Shown one piece after another: positions 13,917 through 19,691 of a stretch of 21,652 nt of DNA (the stretch's first letter is position 1; every line of letters begins with the position of its first letter). The DNA lies in NCBI GenBank assembly GCA_003531115.1, contig DQHT01000091.1, forward strand, positions 3,745 to 25,396, in the 5' to 3' direction. Source of the DNA: Bacteroidota bacterium. Lineage in GTDB: Bacteria > Bacteroidota > Bacteroidia > UBA8524. The notes beneath the pieces were generated by a model. The model was not told where the DNA came from and ran no database searches. It worked only from the letters and a program-made list of their open reading frames with translations. A program made the position numbers and the translations under genes.

Positions 13917-15857
13917 ATGAGCACCTATTCTCCAAACGACCTTTTTGCCAACCGGTATTTATTACTCGAAAAAATCGGCATCGGAGGCTTTTCCGAAGTA
14001 TGGAAAGCTGAAGACCAGATGGCGGAAGATACCGTAGTGGCCATTAAAATTTATGCACCCGAGCGGGGTATGGATGAACTGGGACTCAAACAATTTCGGC
14101 GGGAATACGCCGTGGTGTTAAATCTCAATCATCCGAGCCTGCTTACGGCCCGGCATTTTGATGTGTTTAACGGTAGTCCCTATCTTGTTATGCCATTCAT
14201 CAGCGGCGGATCTGTGTATAACCAATTGATGGAACATGGCCCTTATAGCGAAGAACAAATGGCCAAACTGATTGCTCAGATGGCCGATGCTTTTCATTTT
14301 TTGCATGATCATGATGTGCTCCATCAGGATATCAAACCCGATAATATATTAATTGACGGCCGCGGAAATTACCTGCTCACCGATTTTGGGATCAGCTCCC
14401 GTTTAAGAAGCAGCCTGCGGAAAAGTACAACTACAGCCACAGCCATGACCGTTGCCTATGCCCCACCCGAGCGTTTTCAGGGAAGTCAGGAAGCATTGGC
14501 TGCGGGTGATATTTTTTCATTTGGTGTGCTTTTGTATGAACTGGCTGTAGGTGATGTACCCTGGATGGGGGCTGGCGGAGTTGTGGTAAAAGCGAATTCT
14601 GAACCTGTCGAATTGTCGGGCGATTATTCCAAACGCTTCCAAAACCTTGTTCAGGCCTGTTTGCGGTTTAAACCGGAAGATCGTCCCACCGCATCCGACC
14701 TGAAAGCCTGGGCTCTCGAATTTATGCGCGAAGGTGCATGGCCTGAAATTCCTCAGCCCAAAGCCCAAGCCGCCACGGAAACCAAAGAACCTGCACGGGG
14801 AAGAAGTACGCAACGTATGGATGATTTACCTCCTGTGAACAAGGGAAACGAAGCGGCTACCCTGAAACATGGGTCGGACGATATGCCCCATTCGGAAAAC
14901 GGAAAAAAAGGAAAACGAGGTTTGATGGTGGCAGTAATTGTATTGCTTCTTGCAGGTGGAGCGTCGGCCTGGTACTTCAGTTCCGGCCCTGAAAAAACAG
15001 AAGTCACCGAATCGATGTTGCAAAAAAACCAATTCGATTCGCTCTTAAAAACTGCAGATAGTATGGCCAGGACCAGTGACCTGGCTGCCGCTTTACTTAT
15101 CTATCAGGAAGCCTTAAAATTGTTTCCCGACGATTCATTGGGACTGGCTTCTGTTACGTGGTGCGAGGAGCAAATTTCACTTCTGGCTGCCGGAGATTCG
15201 ACATTGACGGATACGACGGTTGTGGCAAGCATCACTCCTCCCGGGGAAGTTGTTAAACCTGCCCCACCGGTTAAAGTTGAAGAAAAAAAGGTGGTTCCCA
15301 AGGTGGAAGAACGGAAACCAACTGAAGATGAATTGAGAAAACAACGGCTCAAGGAACTGGAAGGGCAGAAAGTAGAGAAAACAGGTGATTTTGATCTGAC
15401 TGACATGTACTCCTCAGGCAGCAAGTACGACTACAAAGGGGCGGTTCGTAGCGGAAAGCCCCATGGATACGGCATTGCCTATTTTGACGATGGTAATCGT
15501 TACGAAGGAAACTGGGAAAATGGCGTTCGAACAGGAAGTGGTACCTACTACTTTGCAGACGGAACCGTTTATGTGGGAGGCTGGAAAAATGATGCCTTTA
15601 GCGGAAGAGGAAAAATGACCTGGGATGATGGAGATAAATATGACGGCAGTTATGCCAATGGCAGGCGAAATGGGCTCGGGACCTATACCACCGGAGGCGG
15701 TGATATCAATAATTGTCCGGATTGCCGCAAATACCAGGGTTATTGGAAAGACAATAACAAACATGGGATGGGCAAATGTTTCGACCGCAACGGCAAATTA
15801 TTGTATGACGGTGAATTCAGGGATGGCAAACCTGTTGGCCGCTATCCTAACCGTTAA
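13917..15857 (+). CDS. Transmembrane Ser/Thr protein kinase with MORN-repeat sensor domain
   Basis: A 646-residue membrane kinase. The kinase domain (about 12-270) has GIGGFSEV (21-28), Lys44 in AIKI, Glu63, HQDIKPDN (136-143, Asp138), DFG 156-158 and APPERF. The catalytic loop reads HQD instead of HRD, making it a non-RD kinase, although its activation loop is rich in Ser/Thr (159-179). A disordered linker leads to one transmembrane segment (about 335-354), a TPR-like helical pair (about 371-405), a Lys/Glu/Pro-rich stretch (about 445-490), and five to six MORN-type repeats (504-646; units such as YEGNWENG and YVGGWKND). With the kinase inside, the MORN part lies in the periplasm, unusual for repeats best known from cytosolic proteins. 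It is the last gene of the cluster and meets a convergent gene 13 bases later. Confidence 0.92.
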   Translation: MSTYSPNDLFANRYLLLEKIGIGGFSEVWKAEDQMAEDTVVAIKIYAPERGMDELGLKQFRREYAVVLNLNHPSLLTARHFDVFNGSPYLVMPFISGGSVYNQLMEHGPYSEEQMAKLIAQMADAFHFLHDHDVLHQDIKPDNILIDGRGNYLLTDFGISSRLRSSLRKSTTTATAMTVAYAPPERFQGSQEALAAGDIFSFGVLLYELAVGDVPWMGAGGVVVKANSEPVELSGDYSKRFQNLVQACLRFKPEDRPTASDLKAWALEFMREGAWPEIPQPKAQAATETKEPARGRSTQRMDDLPPVNKGNEAATLKHGSDDMPHSENGKKGKRGLMVAVIVLLLAGGASAWYFSSGPEKTEVTESMLQKNQFDSLLKTADSMARTSDLAAALLIYQEALKLFPDDSLGLASVTWCEEQISLLAAGDSTLTDTTVVASITPPGEVVKPAPPVKVEEKKVVPKVEERKPTEDELRKQRLKELEGQKVEKTGDFDLTDMYSSGSKYDYKGAVRSGKPHGYGIAYFDDGNRYEGNWENGVRTGSGTYYFADGTVYVGGWKNDAFSGRGKMTWDDGDKYDGSYANGRRNGLGTYTTGGGDINNCPDCRKYQGYWKDNNKHGMGKCFDRNGKLLYDGEFRDGKPVGRYPNR

Positions 15858-15870
15858 AAAAAGTATTCTC

Positions 15871-16767
15871 CTAATGTAAGTTGAAGGTTCGGCTAACATT
15901 GAAACCAAAGTATAGGTTGCCTTCAAAAAAAGAGCCTGTACTTTCACTTATAAAGCCTTTTTCGATCATCGCCTGGGCGTTGGTAACATGAAGTTGAAAT
16001 ACATGTCCCCCGGTTTCAATATCCACACCAACAGCCACACAGGTTGCAGGTTTTAAACCATTTATAGCCGGCATTTCTGTATGATTGAGAACCGGATAAA
16101 CTTCGGCATTAACCGACAGCCGGCGGGTGAGTTTATAGCGTCCGCCAATTCCCAATGCATAAACATCATTCGATTCGGCAACTTTCGCCACCAGGTTATA
16201 ATGGATCAGGGTAGGCATGAGTTGAAAGGAAAGATCGGCATTCATTTTTCGTGCGATCAGAATCTGGTGGGTGTAAGTTAAGCGTGAGGTAAAATAATTC
16301 TCCCTATTTGGTTCCGCCCATTTCAGTCCATTCACTGCGATACCCGAAAGGAGCGTTACCGATACCGGCATCGTCAATTTTCCGCCTTTGCTTTGTTGCA
16401 GCAGCTGATATTTCAAAAATCCATCAACAGATTTTTGATAAACACTGCGGCCGATCCCGACACATAAGCGATCTATTGGCGAATACTCCAATCCCAGGCG
16501 CACACTTGCCTGGTCCAGTCCAAAAAAAGTGTAGGCCCCATCCCGGATATTTCCAAAGCGGTGGCTGATCAAAAAAGCCATTTCGCCTTGTGCCGGAATC
16601 TGTATTGTATGCCCGTTGATCAATCGCGTTCCTTTAAAGGTAGCAAAAGCGATTTCTTTTGAAGGAGGTGAGATCGAATCCAGGCTGCTCAACAAATCAT
16701 CCTCTTCTTCCTGCGCCGAAGCGATCAGACCCATTGCCAGGGCCAGGAATAAAACCCCGGTTCTCAT
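15871..16767 (-). CDS. DUF5777 family beta-barrel-like protein
   Basis: A 298-residue exported protein with a signal peptide (1-18, ASA-Q). After an acidic segment it consists of alternating amphipathic strands (for example MAFLISHRFGNI, VRLGLEYSP, LYFGFNVSRTFNLH) and ends in His preceded by aromatic and hydrophobic residues, as outer-membrane barrels do. The pattern fits the Bacteroidota family DUF5777, which I recall beside YceI and cytochrome genes; its function is not established. It is the last gene of the minus-strand cluster, and its start overlaps the YceI stop by 4 bases (ATGA), indicating coupling. No terminator is evident before the convergent kinase gene. Confidence 0.8.
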   Translation of the reverse strand: MRTGVLFLALAMGLIASAQEEEDDLLSSLDSISPPSKEIAFATFKGTRLINGHTIQIPAQGEMAFLISHRFGNIRDGAYTFFGLDQASVRLGLEYSPIDRLCVGIGRSVYQKSVDGFLKYQLLQQSKGGKLTMPVSVTLLSGIAVNGLKWAEPNRENYFTSRLTYTHQILIARKMNADLSFQLMPTLIHYNLVAKVAESNDVYALGIGGRYKLTRRLSVNAEVYPVLNHTEMPAINGLKPATCVAVGVDIETGGHVFQLHVTNAQAMIEKGFISESTGSFFEGNLYFGFNVSRTFNLH

Positions 16768-17303
16768 AATGGCTTGAGCTCCCCATTAATCCTTATGTCG
16801 ATCTCCTCGGCAATGTTTTCCAGCTTGTCGTTTTTTATCCCGTAATCCGCCAGTTTTACCCGGAACTTACAAGTCACACTGATGGTTTCTCCCTTTATGG
16901 TTATGGTCGCCTTTTCAGTGATGGATTTCGCTACTCCGTGCAGAGTGAGCTTTCCTTCTACATTTACTTCATAGGTCCCGTCCTTTTTCCAATCTACCGG
17001 GGTACTTTCGCTAATCTTACCGCTAAAGGTAGCTTCAGAATACTTTTCTGATTCGAGGTAGTTTTCGTTAAAATGTTCTTCCATCAATGCCTTTTCAAAT
17101 TCAAAAGAACGGATAGGCACTTTTACCGCAACGGCCTGGGTTGCTGTGTTGATCAGCATGGTAACCTGCTTGTTTTCGGCAGAGATATCCTCCAATTTTG
17201 CCTTTGAATAAAAACTTGCCGTAGCTGTACGGGTAATTAACTTTTGTGCTTCAGCCTGAAACGCCACGCTAAGCAGCACGAACATCATCCATGTTTTCAT
17301 CAT
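16764..17303 (-). CDS. YceI family periplasmic protein
   Basis: A lipocalin-like beta-barrel family thought to bind isoprenoid or other amphipathic lipids. The product is 179 residues with a signal peptide (1-20, ending AEA-Q). The YceI domain covers the rest. Typical features are the F-S-K pattern near the start (ASFYSKAKLEDISA), the YPEATFSG-like segment (YSEATFSGKI) and a GKLTLHGV block. Start choice: the frame is open 20 codons further upstream but that would overlap the cytochrome gene and hide the signal peptide. The double ATG at 17303/17300, one base after the upstream stop, is better. Lies between the cytochrome-like and DUF5777 genes, in line with a shared envelope role. Ligand unknown. 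Confidence 0.92.
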   Translation of the reverse strand: MMKTWMMFVLLSVAFQAEAQKLITRTATASFYSKAKLEDISAENKQVTMLINTATQAVAVKVPIRSFEFEKALMEEHFNENYLESEKYSEATFSGKISESTPVDWKKDGTYEVNVEGKLTLHGVAKSITEKATITIKGETISVTCKFRVKLADYGIKNDKLENIAEEIDIRINGELKPL

Positions 17304-17304
17304 T

Positions 17305-17670
17305 TTAGTTATTAGGGCAACCTGCTCTTTCCCAGATCGCGATGGTTTTAATTTTACATTCACTTAGTTTAGGGCTCAATTTGGGCATGGGGCTCACCCC
17401 TGCATCGTGCCGGATAGCGGCACCAACCCTTCCGTTCAGCACCATTGTTTTTAGCTGATCATAGGTTTCCAGACTCACCCCTCCCGAGGCCGTGGCTGCA
17501 TTGTGGCAAGGCATGCAATTCTGATTGATGATCGTGCTTACCTGCACCGAATAACGCACATTCGCCGTGTCGCAATCGAACTGGGAAGCGAAATAGAGGT
17601 TTTCCTCTTTATCATAATAACAGGAGCCGAAAAACACAAACAGAAGACTTATGCCAAATATGCTCTTCAT
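17305..17670 (-). CDS. Single-module c-type cytochrome-like lipoprotein
   Basis: A 121-residue predicted electron carrier. A lipoprotein signal ends FGSC (Cys17). One heme-binding motif NCMPCH (Cys52, Cys55, His56) is present, and Met95 in SPMPK is a likely distal ligand. Extra cysteines at 33, 105 and 118 are not part of the heme motif; Cys33 and Cys105 match positions in the neighbouring two-module protein and may form a disulfide. The domain aligns along its length with the second module of that protein, both ending in Asn-Asn and then TAA. Start choice: the ATG at 17670, 4 bases after the upstream stop, gives the lipoprotein signal; an ATG 9 codons earlier would overlap the previous gene. 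Confidence 0.85.
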   Translation of the reverse strand: MKSIFGISLLFVFFGSCYYDKEENLYFASQFDCDTANVRYSVQVSTIINQNCMPCHNAATASGGVSLETYDQLKTMVLNGRVGAAIRHDAGVSPMPKLSPKLSECKIKTIAIWERAGCPNN

Positions 17671-17674
17671 CCTT

Positions 17675-18379
17675 TTAGTTGTTAGGTGCCCCCGCATCGA
17701 TCCATTTTTTAATTACATTGATGTTGCAGTCGCTCATTCGCGCGCCTCCGTATGGCATTTGTTTGAAACCAGTCTGGTGTGAACTGACCCCGTATAACTT
17801 TCCGTTCAGGGCCAGAGGCTGTACCGTGGCATAAGATTCCAATAGCACCCCAGCCGAGGCCGAACCCGTTTTATGGCAACCCACACAATTTCTGTCGAGT
17901 ATGGGCTTAACCCCTGCACTAAAAGTAAAGATCGTGCTGTCGCAATCAGCTGTGCAGGCATTGTTTCTTGCACCCTGTTGTATCCATTTTAGGATCAGGC
18001 TTTTTTGTTCCGGAGTTAATGGACTTTTGTCTAATGGCATCCGCTTCTTCGTATCTGTTTCATTGATGACCTCCCACAAGTCACTTTCAGAGGGGTCGCC
18101 AGGTGTTACTACGTCGGATTGAAACAGAGCGAGGTATGAGTCCAGCCTCACCCCCTCCGCCGCGGTAATGGCATCATGGCAGCCTGGCATGGCACAATTT
18201 GACCCCAATAAAGGGAGAATATCATTTTTAAAATAAACAGAATCAGGATCGCATTTATCTGTTTGAGTAGGGATCCCTCCACCCGGTGGAAAGGGAGGTG
18301 CTTCATGTACACAAGCCTGCATAAAAATGAGCATCATGAGGATCAGGGCACCCGTATAAAGGAATGAATTCGCTTTCAT
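17675..18379 (-). CDS. Two-module c-type cytochrome-like lipoprotein
   Basis: A 234-residue envelope protein with a lipoprotein signal (MQAC, Cys23). Module 1 (about 43-140) carries Cys62-(4 residues)-Cys67-His68, a spaced variant CX4CH. Module 2 (about 146-234) carries the normal Cys165-Val-Gly-Cys168-His169. Likely Met ligands are Met114 (RMPL) and Met208 (QMPY). Each module opens with a conserved Cys-Asp pair, at 43 and 146. It resembles short cytochromes of the PSCyt1 (planctomycete-type) group used in extracytoplasmic electron transfer. Whether the CX4CH site binds heme cannot be told by reading; variants with longer spacing are known in some cytochromes. The gap to the next gene is 4 bases. 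Confidence 0.85.
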   Translation of the reverse strand: MKANSFLYTGALILMMLIFMQACVHEAPPFPPGGGIPTQTDKCDPDSVYFKNDILPLLGSNCAMPGCHDAITAAEGVRLDSYLALFQSDVVTPGDPSESDLWEVINETDTKKRMPLDKSPLTPEQKSLILKWIQQGARNNACTADCDSTIFTFSAGVKPILDRNCVGCHKTGSASAGVLLESYATVQPLALNGKLYGVSSHQTGFKQMPYGGARMSDCNINVIKKWIDAGAPNN

Positions 18380-18384
18380 AGGCG

Positions 18385-18825
18385 TTATTTAACGACAAAA
18401 CAGTTTTTACATTTGATATCTCCGGGAAGTTCAAACTCCGCATCGGGCGATAAGTACCCCGCATAGAGGCATTTGAGCTTGACCGTTTGTTTGGCGGCCA
18501 TTGGGCTTTGGTCCGATGGATCCATCATACAACTGAGCTGAAAACCGGCTTCATCGGATATAAAGGTCAGTACGTTCACACTGTCTGCCTGTTGAACATG
18601 CTCTATTTCTCCAGTCAGTTCAATGACCTTTTCAAAATACCGGGCATGAGCCAGGGAATCTTCGTTGACGAATCCTGCAATCAGCTCCCTTACTTCCAAC
18701 TGGAAATCAGGTTTTGCCGACTCAATGTTTTTATGGGGTTTGTTAAATACCCAAAACACTCCGGCCATTCCCGCCAAAAAGAGGAGTCCGATGACCACAC
18801 TTATTTTTTTCCAGTTTTTCATCAT
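18385..18825 (-). CDS. Membrane-anchored OB-fold (tRNA_anti-like) protein
   Basis: A 146-residue protein with one N-terminal transmembrane segment (about 9-27) and an outside domain. The segment from VIELTGEIEHVQ through VLTFISD to VKLKCLYAGYL has the strand order of the small OB-fold family called tRNA_anti-like, found in Bacteroidota envelope proteins and not known to bind tRNA. Cysteines at residues about 99 and 113, and a closing CKNC near the end, are notable beside cytochrome genes; the CKNC could bind metal or form a disulfide. It is the first gene of the cytochrome/YceI cluster, 5 bases before the two-module cytochrome. The first of two adjacent ATG codons is taken as start; the second is equally possible. 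Confidence 0.75.
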   Translation of the reverse strand: MMKNWKKISVVIGLLFLAGMAGVFWVFNKPHKNIESAKPDFQLEVRELIAGFVNEDSLAHARYFEKVIELTGEIEHVQQADSVNVLTFISDEAGFQLSCMMDPSDQSPMAAKQTVKLKCLYAGYLSPDAEFELPGDIKCKNCFVVK

Positions 18826-18929
18826 CCAGTGATTGTTCCTCCAAAAGTGGGGTGAATGATCAGTTTGGCCGCATCATGAGCCACGAAATGGGAAATGAGC
18901 GAGACGAAACGGGAAAACAGGACTACCGA
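18826..18929 (-). promoter_or_regulatory. Gap between response regulator and cytochrome cluster
   Basis: A 104-base gap, the only sizeable one in the minus-strand run. It is the place where a promoter for the OB-fold/cytochrome/YceI cluster would be. The minus strand carries CACTTTTG, one mismatch from TAnnTTTG, followed by GGAGG about 14 bases before the first ATG. No clear terminator hairpin and no convincing LytTR-type direct repeat pair was found. Confidence 0.3.
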
Positions 18930-19691
18930 TCAGGAACCGGTATACCAACTTTTGAAGGCCTGTACCTTTTCTGCACTGACAAGAAGCTCTTCTTCAGGCT
19001 GGAATTCAAGCTCCAGTTTGATCCGTGATTTGCTCCAGATAATAAGCTGGCGGATGGCTTTTTCATTGATGATGGCACTTCGGTTCACCCTGAAAAACTG
19101 TTCATCAGGCAGCAGCTTTTCGAGCTCATCCAATGTTTTTTCCACGGGGTAACGATTTCCATCCTGCGTGTACAGATAAATAATCCGGTTTACTGACTGG
19201 ATGAGGGCAATTTGTCCGAGATCTATACTTTTCAATTTCGTACCGATACGAATGAGCAACCTTTTCATGTCCTGTCCGGGCCTGAGTTGTTTAATCAGTT
19301 GCTGTAAGTCCTGCAGTTGACTAATTTCAATTCCTTTTTTAAGCCGATGGAATTTATCCATGACCGAAGCAAGGTCTTCCGGAACTACCGGTTTCAGGAG
19401 ATAGCCAATACTATTGACTTTAAAAGCTTCAATAGCATAGTTATCGAAAGCTGTTGTAAATATTATCGGCGTTTCCTCTGGAATAAAGGGGATAACTTCG
19501 AAACCCGTGCCGTCCTCCAGGTGGATATCCAAAAACACAAGTTCAGGTTGAAACCCACTACGCAGCTCTTTTTCAGCTCCTGATACACTCTCGGCAAAGC
19601 GTATTTCTTCAATTGGGACAGACAGTTCACCCAGGAGCCGCTCCAAACGGCGTGCAGCAATTTCTTCGTCTTCTACAAGCAGTATTTTCAT
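18930..19691 (-). CDS. LytTR-family response regulator
   Basis: A 253-residue DNA-binding transcription regulator. The receiver domain (1-120) has the acidic pocket Glu7-Asp8-Glu9, phospho-acceptor Asp55 in FLDIHLED, Thr80 in FTTAFD and Lys100 in LLKP. A linker leads to the LytTR DNA-binding domain (about 150-253), with the family pattern from LIRIGTKLKSIDLGQI through YLYTQDGNRYPVEKTLDEL to FFRVNRSAIIN. All phosphorylation residues are present. Its start overlaps the stop of the sensor kinase gene by 4 bases (ATGA), so the two are a coupled pair. The downstream OB-fold/cytochrome cluster is on the same strand and is a plausible target (inference). Confidence 0.95.
   Translation of the reverse strand: MKILLVEDEEIAARRLERLLGELSVPIEEIRFAESVSGAEKELRSGFQPELVFLDIHLEDGTGFEVIPFIPEETPIIFTTAFDNYAIEAFKVNSIGYLLKPVVPEDLASVMDKFHRLKKGIEISQLQDLQQLIKQLRPGQDMKRLLIRIGTKLKSIDLGQIALIQSVNRIIYLYTQDGNRYPVEKTLDELEKLLPDEQFFRVNRSAIINEKAIRQLIIWSKSRIKLELEFQPEEELLVSAEKVQAFKSWYTGS

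Noticed and set aside
10466..15857. TerY-P-type triad (vWA, PP2C, kinase with zinc ribbon)
   Set aside because: PP2C, zinc ribbon and kinase are present, but no vWA protein is seen and the zinc ribbons belong to a separate FHA protein.
8151..15857. Phosphothreonine module of a type VI secretion system
   Set aside because: Kinase, phosphatase and FHA proteins occur with such systems, but no sheath, tube, baseplate or ClpV-type gene is in the window.
8151..15857. Anti-phage defence island
   Set aside because: Kinases and proteases occur in defence systems, but there are no nucleases, toxins, integrases or recombination signs, and base composition looks like that of the neighbours.
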